From Terriglobales bacterium (GTDB lineage: Bacteria > Acidobacteriota > Terriglobia > Terriglobales > Acidobacteriaceae): a DNA stretch of 62,225 nucleotides. The stretch is from the NCBI GenBank assembly GCA_035567895.1, contig DATMPC010000112.1, positions 1 to 62,225 of the forward strand. The letters run 5' to 3'. The notes beneath the pieces are model-generated. The model was not told the origin of the DNA. It made no database searches and saw only the letters and a list, made by a program, of their open reading frames with translations. The position numbers and the translations under genes are program-made. Shown piece after piece: positions 18,182-27,118 of this stretch; the first letter of the stretch is position 1; every line of letters begins with the position of its first letter.

Positions 18182-18697
18182 CTAGACGAACATTCCTTCA
18201 TCATTCGTGCTGCGCTTACGCTCTTCGCGGACCTCGCGCTTCTGGTTCAGGAAGGCTCCGATTCCCACGCTGATTCCCTGAAGGATGCCGTTCACGCGGC
18301 GAACCGGCAAGAGAACCGAATCGTGCACTGCTCCGGTGGTCCTCTCTACACGTTCGAGCGTTCGCGTCATCATGTCATCAGCCAGCATGACTTTGTTTTT
18401 GGCGCGGAGGGCCATCTCTACCGCCGTGTCTCCGAGTGTAGCTGCCTGCTTCTTCAGCGTTGCCGACGCCTCGGTGAGATTCAAAGTAATCTCCTTCACC
18501 TTGGGCGTGGCGTCGGCCAGGATATCCCTTGCATTTTCTATCAAGGGCGTCGTTCGACGCTGAAAGTCGAGCGCGATGCCATGCGCTTGCGAACTAGTTC
18601 GGCGCACCTCGAGGTAGATGCCGAGAAGAATCAGCATCTGTAGCACTATAGCCACAGAGGTGATTGCAATGAAGGCGGTCAGTAGGTTGGAGTTCAT
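18182..18697 (-). CDS. Membrane-anchored coiled-coil protein (DUF948-like)
   Basis: From the chosen ATG the protein has 171 residues: MNSNLLTAFIAITSVAIVLQ begins a single membrane helix, followed by a long amphipathic helical region with no Pro-rich breaks (residues 40-150) and a basic tail. This is the layout of DUF948 and related stress-associated membrane proteins. It lies 49 bases downstream of a YtxH-domain gene on the same strand; YtxH and DUF948-like genes often pair. A longer frame runs up into the YtxH gene but would hide the membrane anchor. Function unknown. Confidence 0.75.
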   Translation of the reverse strand: MNSNLLTAFIAITSVAIVLQMLILLGIYLEVRRTSSQAHGIALDFQRRTTPLIENARDILADATPKVKEITLNLTEASATLKKQAATLGDTAVEMALRAKNKVMLADDMMTRTLERVERTTGAVHDSVLLPVRRVNGILQGISVGIGAFLNQKREVREERKRSTNDEGMFV

Positions 18698-18709
18698 GGG
18701 CATGCTCTC

Positions 18710-18734
18710 GGTCCACCGCTCTGAGCGATGGACC
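18710..18734. other. Hairpin between ytxH-like and DUF948-like genes
   Basis: GGTCCAcCGCTctgAGCGaTGGACC folds into a 10-11 bp stem with one mismatch and a 3-base loop. It lies in the 49-base gap between the two genes, and the run GAGCGATGGAC recurs at 14717-14727 just upstream of another gene, so it may be a short dispersed repeat rather than a dedicated attenuator. Confidence 0.5.
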
Positions 18735-18746
18735 GGAGTAGCTGTT

Positions 18747-19040
18747 TTAGGCTTTGGGTTCGACCGCGTCGCGATAGGCTTGACGTCCGGCTTCAACCGC
18801 CGAAGTGATCTGATCTTTGGACCGGTTCAGAGTCTCTTTGCCCTTCTGGACGTACTGGTTAACCTGACCCTTGAATTCCTGGCTGCGGTTATTGAGGTAT
18901 TCGCGACCCTCGTTTGCGGATTGCAGAATAGTATCGCGAGTCTCTTTTCCCGATTTTGGAGCGTAAAGCACCCCGACGAGCGCGCCGAGGCCCAACCCGG
19001 CGAGGAACCATCCAATGCTGCTGCTGTCGTTGTCTGCCAT
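18747..19040 (-). CDS. YtxH domain-containing protein
   Basis: A 97-residue protein. A glycine-rich membrane segment (IGWFLAGLGLGALVGVLYAP) is followed by KSGKETRD, the YtxH signature, and a charged amphipathic helix ending VEPKA. Proteins of this type are small general-stress membrane proteins of unknown action. It is the first gene of a pair with the DUF948-like protein. Confidence 0.85.
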   Translation of the reverse strand: MADNDSSSIGWFLAGLGLGALVGVLYAPKSGKETRDTILQSANEGREYLNNRSQEFKGQVNQYVQKGKETLNRSKDQITSAVEAGRQAYRDAVEPKA

Positions 19041-19093
19041 AACCTATGTGCCTCCCAGCAAAGATTGCTAAGAAGGCGATGTTAGCACAAGGG

Positions 19094-19201
19094 GCTTCTA
19101 AGCTGCTTAGCTCCTAAGCTGCTGAACTTTCGAAGCATTTGTTTGAAAAATTTTGCCCGGCACTCAAAGTCGGCGATGCAGGAGCTTAGCGGCTTAGAAG
19201 C
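19094..19201. repeat. Inverted repeat reaching into the dipeptidase stop
   Basis: GCTTCTAAGCTGCTTAGCTCC (19094-19114) and GGAGCTTAGCGGCTTAGAAGC (19181-19201) are inverted with two mismatches, 66 bases apart. The right arm encodes the last residues and stop of the M20 peptidase. It may act as a transcription end; no T-run was seen. Confidence 0.55.
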
Positions 19202-20559
19202 TGGAAGAACCTGATTATCGACTCAATCCCGCGATAAAAATTTGGAATGTGGAATTTCTCGTTGGGAGCGTGGAGGTTGTCGTCAGGTAGTCCGAATCCC
19301 ATCATCACTGAGGGAATGTGAAGATGCTTCTCGAAGTCGGCTACAACGGGAATCGATCCGCCACTACGAATAAAGACTGTGTCCTTGCCGAAGACTTCTT
19401 TCATCGCGTCTTTTGCGGCCTGCACGTAGTGATTATCGGTTCGGATCAGCATGGGATCGGCGCCGCTGAGCAGGCGAATGCTGATCTGAATGCCGCGAGG
19501 TGTGATCGACTTCACGTAATCTAAGTAGAGTTTGAATATTTCCTCGGGGTTCTGATTCGGGACGAGGCGCATCGAGATCTTCGCCGATGCTTTGGAAGGT
19601 ATCACCGTCTTGGCTCCGGCGCCGATGAACCCCCCGGGCATGCCGTGAACGTCCATGCTTGGACGTGCCCAGGTTCGCTCAGCTACGGAATATCCTGATT
19701 CACCCGTAAGTTCAGTGCTGCCGACTTCATGCTCCAGATAATCCTTTTCGTCAAAGGGGAGCGATTTCCAACTGCGCAATTCGTCCGTGGAAGGCGTAGT
19801 GACGCGGTCGTAGAATCCCGGAATGAGAATGCGGCCATTCTCGTCTTTTAGTTTCGCAATGATCTGTGCCAGCGCGACGAACGGATTCGGAGCTGCTCCG
19901 CCGTACATTCCCGAGTGCAGATCAACCTTCGCCCCGCGAGCCTCGACCTCGGTGTAAACCAAACCGCGGAGCCCCACGCATAGCGTGGGCAAGTCGGGCG
20001 CATACATCTCCGTGTCAGAGACCAGAGCAAAGTCGGCCTTGAGTTTCTGAGGATTCTCTTTTACGTACTTGGCAATCGCTTCACCGCCGACTTCTTCTTC
20101 TCCTTCAAGCAACAGGCGGACGTTGATAGGGAGTTTGGAGCCTCCGCTCTTCATCAGCGACTCGAGCGCTTTGAGGTGCATGAACATCTGGCCTTTGTCG
20201 TCGACTGCGCCGCGTGCATAGAGGTTTTGGTTACGTTCAGTCGGTTCAAAGGGCGGAGTTGTCCATTCGTTCAACGGATCAGGAGGTTGTACGTCGTAGT
20301 GTCCGTAGCAAAGCGCCGTGGGCTTGCCTGTGGCATGTAGCCAGTCCGCATAGACGAGAGGATGGCCGGCGGTCTTGATGACCTCAACATGCTCAAGGCC
20401 GATTGCGCGCATTTGAGCCGCAAGAAAGTCGGCGGCGCGTTCGATGTCGCTCTTGTGCTGGGGAAGAGTGCTGACGCTGGGAATGCGGAGCAGGTCTTTC
20501 AGCTCTGCAAGGAAACGCGGCTGGTTCTGGCGCGCGTATTCAACAGCCGGAGAAGACAT
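19186..20559 (-). CDS. M20-family dipeptidase (peptidase M20/M25/M40)
   Basis: 457 residues, the usual length for the carnosinase-like M20 group. Metal-binding motifs are visible in order: CYGHYDVQPPDP (His and bridging Asp), LLEGEEEVGG (catalytic Glu and ligand Glu), and SDTEM. The lid/dimerisation domain runs about 200-360 (RGLVYTEVEARGAKVDLHSGMYGG). There is no signal peptide, so it is probably a cytosolic di- or tripeptidase. It stands alone; an inverted repeat overlaps the 3' end. Confidence 0.93.
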   Translation of the reverse strand: MSSPAVEYARQNQPRFLAELKDLLRIPSVSTLPQHKSDIERAADFLAAQMRAIGLEHVEVIKTAGHPLVYADWLHATGKPTALCYGHYDVQPPDPLNEWTTPPFEPTERNQNLYARGAVDDKGQMFMHLKALESLMKSGGSKLPINVRLLLEGEEEVGGEAIAKYVKENPQKLKADFALVSDTEMYAPDLPTLCVGLRGLVYTEVEARGAKVDLHSGMYGGAAPNPFVALAQIIAKLKDENGRILIPGFYDRVTTPSTDELRSWKSLPFDEKDYLEHEVGSTELTGESGYSVAERTWARPSMDVHGMPGGFIGAGAKTVIPSKASAKISMRLVPNQNPEEIFKLYLDYVKSITPRGIQISIRLLSGADPMLIRTDNHYVQAAKDAMKEVFGKDTVFIRSGGSIPVVADFEKHLHIPSVMMGFGLPDDNLHAPNEKFHIPNFYRGIESIIRFFQLLSR

Positions 20560-20663
20560 GTCAGCAACCTCCTTCTTCGAGCAGATTGTCGCGGCGAAAC
20601 AATTCAGTATAGCAGCGGTAACTGATGAGGTTTTCTAAAACGGACCGCCGGGCGCTCTGTTGC

Positions 20664-21350
20664 TTACAAGCGCTTCAGTAGCTCCTTCGCTTGCTCCAAC
20701 TCCGGAAAGAGCCGTTCCTCTTCCTGGAAGGCTTTCGGATGCACACAGCGACGGCTACCGTTTAGTTTCACTGGGTGCTTCAGGTGAAGCATCTCGTGAT
20801 ACACGAGATATTCCACTGCATATCTCGGCATGTCTGCGCGATCGAATACCCGGCTGATCACGATCGTATTGTGCGCAGGATCGTAATGACCGAGGCTTTG
20901 CCGCGAGGCATTGCGGCTCCAGGTCATCAATGGTCTGGCGAGTAATCCGTGGAAGAAGCGCCGATTTAGATCCTCAAATATTATTTCCAGGTCGTAGTGC
21001 CTGCCCTGAGGTGATAGCAGCACCTTTCGCCCTCGCTGCTGTCGTAGTAAGTGCGCTTTGCCGGACACATCTCTCCGTCCGAGGTATCGCCGATATCTCG
21101 TCGCATGCCGTCTCTCAATTTCCTTGCGGTAGAGCTTAGCCAGCAGAATGTGCGCGATCGCGTGCAGTACGTCTCTAGGTGCACCCGAGAGCAAGTCAGA
21201 GATTCGTACTAACACTCTTCCTTCGCGGAGCCGGATGGTGTTGTTGATGTTGGAAAAAGGGAAAAACTGGACATGGAACTCAGGGAAGGGAGCTCGTGGA
21301 CGTAATTCGCGATACGCCTCCGAAAAAATTTCCTGGAGCTTCGGGGTCAC
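20664..21350 (-). CDS. SprT-like / YgjP-type zinc metallopeptidase
   Basis: A 228-residue protein with the zincin motif H185-E-M-L-H189 in VYHEMLHLKHPV. LARPLMTWSRNASRQSLGHYDP and NTIVISRVFD upstream match the strand order of the SprT/WLM zinc peptidase core. The N-terminal 110 residues are helical and basic (KEIERRHATRYRRYL) and could bind nucleic acid. SprT relatives cleave DNA-protein crosslinks, but bacterial members are not characterised. A REP-like palindrome lies just downstream. Confidence 0.85.
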   Translation of the reverse strand: MTPKLQEIFSEAYRELRPRAPFPEFHVQFFPFSNINNTIRLREGRVLVRISDLLSGAPRDVLHAIAHILLAKLYRKEIERRHATRYRRYLGRRDVSGKAHLLRQQRGRKVLLSPQGRHYDLEIIFEDLNRRFFHGLLARPLMTWSRNASRQSLGHYDPAHNTIVISRVFDRADMPRYAVEYLVYHEMLHLKHPVKLNGSRRCVHPKAFQEEERLFPELEQAKELLKRL

Positions 21351-21380
21351 CTAAATCGAATTTAGCACGCTAGTGCAACC

Positions 21381-21400
21381 GAGACGCAGCATGCTGCGCC
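21381..21400. repeat. REP-like palindrome, copy 3 (degenerate)
   Basis: GAGACGCAGCATGCTGCGCC shares the core of the palindromes at 16.6-16.7 kb with one change in the right arm; CGCAGCATGCTGCG stays a perfect 14-bp palindrome. It lies between the SprT-like gene and the small secreted protein gene downstream in the uvrA operon direction. Confidence 0.7.
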
Positions 21401-21421
21401 TTTGTATCATTCAGCTTGAAG

Positions 21422-21961
21422 CTACGACTTCTTCTTTTTCGCAAATTTGACGTTCTGTTCCTCGAGCAATTTGCGTGTGGCATCGGCGCTTCGGTTTACG
21501 GAGTCAATCGCATCTTCCAGAGAAAATTTGTAGTCGGCGGCCTCGTCCACATGCTTGGGGTCCGCGGATGCGATCTTTAACTCCCGTAGCTTGCCTTGGA
21601 ACTCGCTGTCCATCTCCACAACTTGCTTAAGGGGCTTGCGCAAATCCGCGCTGCGCTCGTTATAGTTCTGCACGTTGTCATCCACTTCATCTACGAGACT
21701 GGCAATGTCCTCCAGCAGATCATGAATCTTCTGACCGCGGTCCTTGGCCATTTTGGGATCAGAACGCACTTGCTCGATGGCTACCATGCGTGCCTTGGTG
21801 AAGTCCACCATCAGCTTTAGGCGCTTTTCCGGCTCAATAGCGGTTTCGCGCAGTTGATCCACCTCTTTTTCAGTGAGGGGATCGCGATCTCGAACTTGTG
21901 CGCGCAGAGGAAGAGCGACCAGCAACGTGAGAACGAAATAGATGAGAGGACGAGTGCGCAT
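21422..21961 (-). CDS. Secreted coiled-coil hypothetical protein
   Basis: 179 residues with a signal peptide (LIYFVLTLLVALPLRAQ) and a mature part that is nearly all helical and charged (EKEVDQLRETAIEPEKRLKL), ending in a Lys-rich tail. No known domain. It is the last gene of a run that starts at uvrA and follows a second small secreted helical protein by 8 bases. The two proteins resemble each other in design and may act together in the periplasm. Confidence 0.7.
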   Translation of the reverse strand: MRTRPLIYFVLTLLVALPLRAQVRDRDPLTEKEVDQLRETAIEPEKRLKLMVDFTKARMVAIEQVRSDPKMAKDRGQKIHDLLEDIASLVDEVDDNVQNYNERSADLRKPLKQVVEMDSEFQGKLRELKIASADPKHVDEAADYKFSLEDAIDSVNRSADATRKLLEEQNVKFAKKKKS

Positions 21962-21969
21962 AACTCTAC

Positions 21970-22422
21970 CTAATGCTTGAAAAGTTGGTTCAGGATCTCA
22001 TCGTCCGCGGCCTCGATGCGCTTCACGATCTCCATGATTGCAGCACGATTCTCTACAGCCGTGGATTGAGCAATATCGGCCAGGCGGCGCGATGCCTTAT
22101 GCAGAGTTAGCTCGGCTTGCTTCAGTTTGTGCTTCGTGTTTTTAGAGCCATCACGTGCTTTGTCTGCGTAGGTGCCGATGTCGGTGAGAGCTTGCTGCGC
22201 CGGTTCCAATTTGCTGGCATTCATTTGCGTATCGAACTGCTCAACCAATTCACGGACCAATTCCGCAGCATCGATGCACAAGTCGCGCTCCGAATCGCGA
22301 GCGACTCTTTGCTTTAATTCCTCGATCCTCGCGGAGGCTTGCTGTTCCGGAATGTCCTTCTTGTCGGCAGCGAAACCGAATGAAACCGAGCATAACAACG
22401 GAATGAGGAACAGTCGTTTCAC
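21970..22422 (-). CDS. Secreted helical hypothetical protein
   Basis: The start was placed at GTG (22422), which overlaps the stop of the TPR gene by GTGA and makes the protein begin VKRLFLIPLLCSVSFGFA, a good signal peptide; a longer frame adds 14 unrelated residues. About 150 residues, mature part helical (EELKQRVARDSERD; KHKLKQAELTLHKASRRLAD). No family recognised. Coupled translation with the TPR protein suggests a shared envelope role. Confidence 0.7.
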   Translation of the reverse strand: MKRLFLIPLLCSVSFGFAADKKDIPEQQASARIEELKQRVARDSERDLCIDAAELVRELVEQFDTQMNASKLEPAQQALTDIGTYADKARDGSKNTKHKLKQAELTLHKASRRLADIAQSTAVENRAAIMEIVKRIEAADDEILNQLFKH

Positions 22423-23744
22423 TTCAGCTTTTCGATCGCGATTAGTCGGTGCCGCGCCTTCCATTCCTCATCGGGATACTTGCCACTGGCCGTCGCCAGG
22501 AACTGTTTGTAATTCTGCGTGGCTTCAGGATAGCGTCGCAGGTGGTCCAAGGCGGTTGCCCTTAGGAAGTATGTTCCCGGATTGTCGCCTAGTAGCTTAG
22601 TGCGGATGTCGAGTGCCTTCAAGACCAAGTCGTAATGTTGATTCTGGTTGGCAGCTATGGCCACGTCGCCATATGCACTTGCCAGGTTGGGATTAAGCTT
22701 TACCGCAGCCAACAGTTGCCCTTCAGCTTCTGGCCATTGGTGCTGACGCATCAACAACAAGCCATACTGGTAACGAAGCTGGGAGTCATTTGCGTTCTCC
22801 TCCACGAGCTGTTTATAGACGGGCAGAGCCTCGGCGTCTCGGCTTACTGCCATCAACAATCCTGCCTTCTCTCGCAAAACCTGAGGATTGTTGTCGTTGC
22901 TGGCTCCGCTGAGTTGCGCGAGGGCCTCTTCGTTCTTTCCCTGTGCTGCTAACAGGCGGCCTAGCAGAAGGCGAGCTTGAGCGTCCGCAGGGTTGGTCGC
23001 GAGATACTCACGAACGCTCTTCTCCGCTTCGCCATATTGCTTGGACGCGACGGAAACATTCACTAATCCGCGAAGTGCTTGCGCACGAGCTTCGCCCTGG
23101 GTTCCAGCGAGTGCCCTCTGATACTCAGTGCTCGCCGCGCCGAACTTGCCGGAGCTTTCGTAAAGTTCACCGAGCAGTAGGTGTGGCTCAGGATCCGCGG
23201 GAACAAGCTTCGCAGCTTCAGCAAGGGCCAGTTCGGCCTCCGCAGGTTTGCTCGCGAGTTGGAGTTTGCCGAGAGCAAGCCAGGCGTCCTCCTTCGATCG
23301 CTCGGGATGGCTGGCCGGTTGAAGTTGGGTTGCGGCCTGAAGATAACGGATCGCTTGATCGGGCTGTCCGGAATTTGCCAGAAGCAGGCCGAGGTTCAGA
23401 TTTGTCTCGAAGATATTCGGGTTAATCTCTAGCGACTTCCCGTATGCAGTCAAGGCTTCAGCATCGTGATTCAGTGCTTGCTGGCAATACCCGAGGTCGT
23501 ACCAGGCCTGATAGCTTTTGGGATCCTTTGCAGTCGTTTGCTGAAGCAACGGCAGGGCCGCAAGGTGGTTGCCTTTGGCAAGCAGTGCTTCCGCTTGATC
23601 GAGCAAAGTAGATGCGGGCGAAGGAGCCGATTCGGCAGCGGGATGGTGGCGAACAGTTCGATGTGTATCCTGAGCGAGGGCGGCGCTCAGGCTAACGAAG
23701 AGAACAGTGCCACAGAAACATTTATTGAAGTGCAGAGCCCTCAT
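22419..23744 (-). CDS. Secreted tetratricopeptide-repeat protein
   Basis: 441 residues with a signal peptide (CGTVLFVSLSAALAQ) and about ten TPR units from residue 45 to the end (QAWYDLGYCQQALNHDAEAL; NLNLGLLLANSGQPDQAIRY). It is likely a periplasmic scaffold. Its start lies inside the 3' end of uvrA (23-base overlap), and its stop overlaps the next gene, so it is the middle of a four-gene run. The repeats give no clue to the partner. Confidence 0.85.
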   Translation of the reverse strand: MRALHFNKCFCGTVLFVSLSAALAQDTHRTVRHHPAAESAPSPASTLLDQAEALLAKGNHLAALPLLQQTTAKDPKSYQAWYDLGYCQQALNHDAEALTAYGKSLEINPNIFETNLNLGLLLANSGQPDQAIRYLQAATQLQPASHPERSKEDAWLALGKLQLASKPAEAELALAEAAKLVPADPEPHLLLGELYESSGKFGAASTEYQRALAGTQGEARAQALRGLVNVSVASKQYGEAEKSVREYLATNPADAQARLLLGRLLAAQGKNEEALAQLSGASNDNNPQVLREKAGLLMAVSRDAEALPVYKQLVEENANDSQLRYQYGLLLMRQHQWPEAEGQLLAAVKLNPNLASAYGDVAIAANQNQHYDLVLKALDIRTKLLGDNPGTYFLRATALDHLRRYPEATQNYKQFLATASGKYPDEEWKARHRLIAIEKLK

Positions 23745-26673
23745 TGGATTGCGAATTCCCGTTTTTGGACAAGATGCGTGATAGCCATTGTCCCGTGTAG
23801 GACTTGTTGTTCCTTGCGATTGCCTCCGGAGTACCCACGGAAACTACCTCTCCGCCGCCCGCCCCACCCTCTGGGCCCAGATCAATTACCCAATCAGCGG
23901 CTTTTACTACGTCCAAATTGTGCTCAATCACAATGAGAGAGCCGCCCGCCTCGATTAATCGCCGAAAGGCCGCTAGCAGTTTGCTTACGTCGTCGAAGTG
24001 AAGGCCAGTGGTCGGTTCGTCAAATATGTATAACGTTCGCAGTGGCGACGATTTGCGCAACGTTCTGCCGCCGTTGTTGCCCTCCTGCTGTGGCGCGCGT
24101 TCGTCGCGTGAACGCGGAGTCAAGTGCGCTGCCAGCTTCATGCGCTGAGCTTCGCCGCCACTCAAGGTGGTCGCCGATTGCCCAAGGCGGAGATATCCCA
24201 GTCCGACTTCTTCGAGAACGCGCAACTTGTCAGTGATTTTGGGCACGCCGGAGAAGAAATGCAGAGCTTCTTTGACGGTTAGATTTAGCACATCGTGGAT
24301 GTTCTTACCCTTGTAACGGACATCGAGAACAGATGCCTTGTAGCGCGTGCCTCGGCACTCTTCACAGATGAGTTCCACGTCGGCGAGGAACTGCATTTCA
24401 ACCGTTACCGTTCCATCACCCTGGCAGGCTTCACAACGGCCTCCGGGAACATTGAACGAGAAGTGCCCGGCGGCATAGCCGCGCTTCTGCGCCTCCGGCA
24501 AGGAGGCAAAGAGCTCACGAATGGCATCGAAAGCCTTGATGTAGGTAACCGGATTCGAGCGTGGTGTTCGGCCAATCGGAGATTGGTCGACCAGAATTAC
24601 CTCTTTGATCTGCTCACCGCCCTCAAGCCGCTGGAATAATCCTGCGGCACTGCCGGCGTCAGTGCTGCCAGTCGTGGCGGCCACCGCCTTGTAGAGAACG
24701 TCATGAACAAGCGTGGATTTGCCTGATCCAGAAACGCCCGTAATCACCGCCAGCACGCCCAGAGGAATGGTGACGTTCACATTCTTGAGGTTATTGGCTC
24801 GTGCCCCGATTAGGCGCAACTCGCCCCGAGCTTTGCGACGCGCAGAAGGGATCGGAATTGCCAGATTATGGCTAAGATATCGGCCGGTCAATGAGTGGGC
24901 GTTGCGCGAGATCTCGTCGTAAGTTCCGGTCGCAACTATTTTCCCCCCAAGTTCGCCCGCACCGGGGCCAAGATCGACGATGTGATCTGAAGCGGCCATG
25001 ACTTCCGAGTCGTGCTCCACTACCAGGATTGTGTTTCCGAGGTCACGGAGTTCGTGCAGTATCCGGACCAGGCGGTCCGTATCGCGGCTATGAAGGCCGA
25101 TCGATGGCTCATCCAGCACATACAAAGCGCCTACTAGACGTGAGCCTAACGATGTAGCCAATTGAATCCTTTGGGATTCCCCTCCTGAGAGGGTTGAAGC
25201 AGTGCGATCGAGAGTCAAGTATTCGAGCCCCACGCTGTTTAAGAACCCGAGCCGGTCGCGAACCTCTTCCAGAATCTTCTCGGCAATTGCAGCCTGTTGC
25301 GGGGTCAACTCTACCTCGGCGATGAATCGAGCTGCCTGTTCGACTGTCATCGCTGTGATCTCGCAGATGTTTTTGCCTTGAATCTTTACAGTGCGGGCCT
25401 CGGCCCTGAGCCTCTGGCCCTGACAGTCCTGGCACGTGGCATATCCACGATAGCGGCTCAGGAACACGCGGACGTGCAGCTTGTACTTCTTTCGTTCGAG
25501 CAGAGCAAAAAACCCCGTAATGCCCGGAAATTTGCCGTCGCCTTGGAGAATTAGGGCACGCTGATCACTTTCAAGGTCGCACCACGGCACGTTCATGGGA
25601 ATGCCATGCACCTTGGCAAAACGCTTCAGTTCGGCCTGAAAAGCCTTGTACTTGGGCTTTGTCCAGGGCTCAATTGCCCCTTCGTTGAGAGTCAACAGCG
25701 GATTTGGAACCACCAGGTTTATGTCGAAATCGATGGTGTTCCCGAATCCCTGGCAGCGCTGGCAGGCTCCATAAGGATTATTGAACGAGAAAAGCCGCGG
25801 TTCCGGCTCCTCATATTTGCGTCCGCAGTTCTTGCACTCGAAACGCTGGGAAAAACGAAGCTGCCGCCACGGCGAGTCGTCGCGAGGCACAATTTCAAAA
25901 ACTGCCTCCCCGGACTCGCGGTATCCGATCTCGAGCGCGTCCACAATCCGTGCGCGCTGGTCTGGCGCGAAGGCTATCCGATCAACCAGCACAAACAGAG
26001 GCTGTGCGAAGTTGATCTCCAGTAAGGACTCAGGCGTAGAAAACTCGTAGATGTTTCCGTTCTGATACAGCCGGTTAAAGCCCCGGCGGCGGAGTTCTCC
26101 GAGACGCTCTTTCAGTAGATCGCTTAACTCTGATTTTTGAGGAGCCGATGTTTTGACCCTGCCGCGGGCCTTCTTCGTCTGCGCCGCCTGGGAAGCAGTG
26201 GCTGAGACGGGAAACAGAACATTCAATCGAGTGCCTTCCGGCAGTTGACTTAGGGCCGCAAAGACTTCGTCAACTGTGTCTTTCTTCACCTCGATACCGC
26301 AATTCACGCAATAGGTGCGGCCAATGCGGGCGAAAAGGAGACGCAGATAGTCATAAATCTCGGTGGCCGTGGCGACCGTCGAGCGGGGATTGCGCGTACT
26401 GTTCTTCTGACGAATCGCTATGGCAGGTGATATGCCATCAATCAGGTCTACGTCCGGTTTCTCAATTCTTTCCAGAAACTGGCGGGCATAGGCTGATAAA
26501 GACTCCACATAGCGCCGCTGGCCCTCAGCATAGATGGTGTCGAACGCCAGGGAAGACTTGCCCGAACCGGAGACTCCGGTGACCACAGTCAGGGTATTGT
26601 GAGGGATCTCAAAGTCCACATTCTTCAGGTTGTGAACCCGCGCACCCCGTACAACAATGCTCTCGTTTGACAT
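23722..26673 (-). CDS. uvrA: Excinuclease ABC subunit A
   Basis: 983 residues, standard for UvrA. N-terminal Walker A is GVSGSGKSS (about residues 33-41), and the second ATPase has GVSGSGKST. Signature motifs are LSGGESQRIQLA and LSGGEAQRMKLA. Zinc-binding Cys pairs appear as CKNCGRKYEEPE/CQRCQGFG and CEACQGDG/CEECRGTR. ATRNPRSTVAT-like text in the signal-domain region is typical. It recognises bulky DNA lesions with UvrB. The upstream gap to the divergent sigma-54 activator shows no obvious LexA box. An unusual trait is co-transcription with secreted TPR and helical proteins. Confidence 0.98.
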   Translation of the reverse strand: MSNESIVVRGARVHNLKNVDFEIPHNTLTVVTGVSGSGKSSLAFDTIYAEGQRRYVESLSAYARQFLERIEKPDVDLIDGISPAIAIRQKNSTRNPRSTVATATEIYDYLRLLFARIGRTYCVNCGIEVKKDTVDEVFAALSQLPEGTRLNVLFPVSATASQAAQTKKARGRVKTSAPQKSELSDLLKERLGELRRRGFNRLYQNGNIYEFSTPESLLEINFAQPLFVLVDRIAFAPDQRARIVDALEIGYRESGEAVFEIVPRDDSPWRQLRFSQRFECKNCGRKYEEPEPRLFSFNNPYGACQRCQGFGNTIDFDINLVVPNPLLTLNEGAIEPWTKPKYKAFQAELKRFAKVHGIPMNVPWCDLESDQRALILQGDGKFPGITGFFALLERKKYKLHVRVFLSRYRGYATCQDCQGQRLRAEARTVKIQGKNICEITAMTVEQAARFIAEVELTPQQAAIAEKILEEVRDRLGFLNSVGLEYLTLDRTASTLSGGESQRIQLATSLGSRLVGALYVLDEPSIGLHSRDTDRLVRILHELRDLGNTILVVEHDSEVMAASDHIVDLGPGAGELGGKIVATGTYDEISRNAHSLTGRYLSHNLAIPIPSARRKARGELRLIGARANNLKNVNVTIPLGVLAVITGVSGSGKSTLVHDVLYKAVAATTGSTDAGSAAGLFQRLEGGEQIKEVILVDQSPIGRTPRSNPVTYIKAFDAIRELFASLPEAQKRGYAAGHFSFNVPGGRCEACQGDGTVTVEMQFLADVELICEECRGTRYKASVLDVRYKGKNIHDVLNLTVKEALHFFSGVPKITDKLRVLEEVGLGYLRLGQSATTLSGGEAQRMKLAAHLTPRSRDERAPQQEGNNGGRTLRKSSPLRTLYIFDEPTTGLHFDDVSKLLAAFRRLIEAGGSLIVIEHNLDVVKAADWVIDLGPEGGAGGGEVVSVGTPEAIARNNKSYTGQWLSRILSKNGNSQSNEGSALQ

Positions 26674-27118
26674 CCCAGGCAGACAGTCCCAGCCGCTCAG
26701 AAGGCTCTCGGTGAGGTTCAGAAGGAGCTGCGGAATCCTTCATTATAGCTGAATGGAAAGAACCCTCGCCGGACTCGACAAAGCTGGGAATCTGAGGGGC
26801 AAGTCTGATCGACGTCGAATCTTCCCTAAATGGGAATCAGATCCAAATCAGGAGCCGAATGGATCGTTTAGCTTTCACTAAGAGAATCTGCTACATGCAT
26901 TGCATCTCCCCTTGATTCTGCAAGCGCTCTGTCCCAAAAAGGTCAGAATTCGAAAAGAACGTGGCCAAAACGGAACCTGCATGTTTGTAATCACTTAAGC
27001 CTAAATCTAGTTTTGGAAGAGCGTCTGCAGTGTGCGGATAAGTGCTCCTCGTCGCCTCCCAAGACATTCTCAAGCAAGTCCTTCATTCAGGGACTCAGGG
27101 ACTGCGGGCGAACGGCTG
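26674..27118. other. Divergent intergenic region, uvrA / sigma-54 activator
   Basis: 445 bases between two divergent genes, presumably holding both promoters. No SOS box, tRNA, repeat or short gene could be supported. The stretch is poorer in GC than its neighbours in the middle (26900-27030), as expected of a promoter region. Confidence 0.5.
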
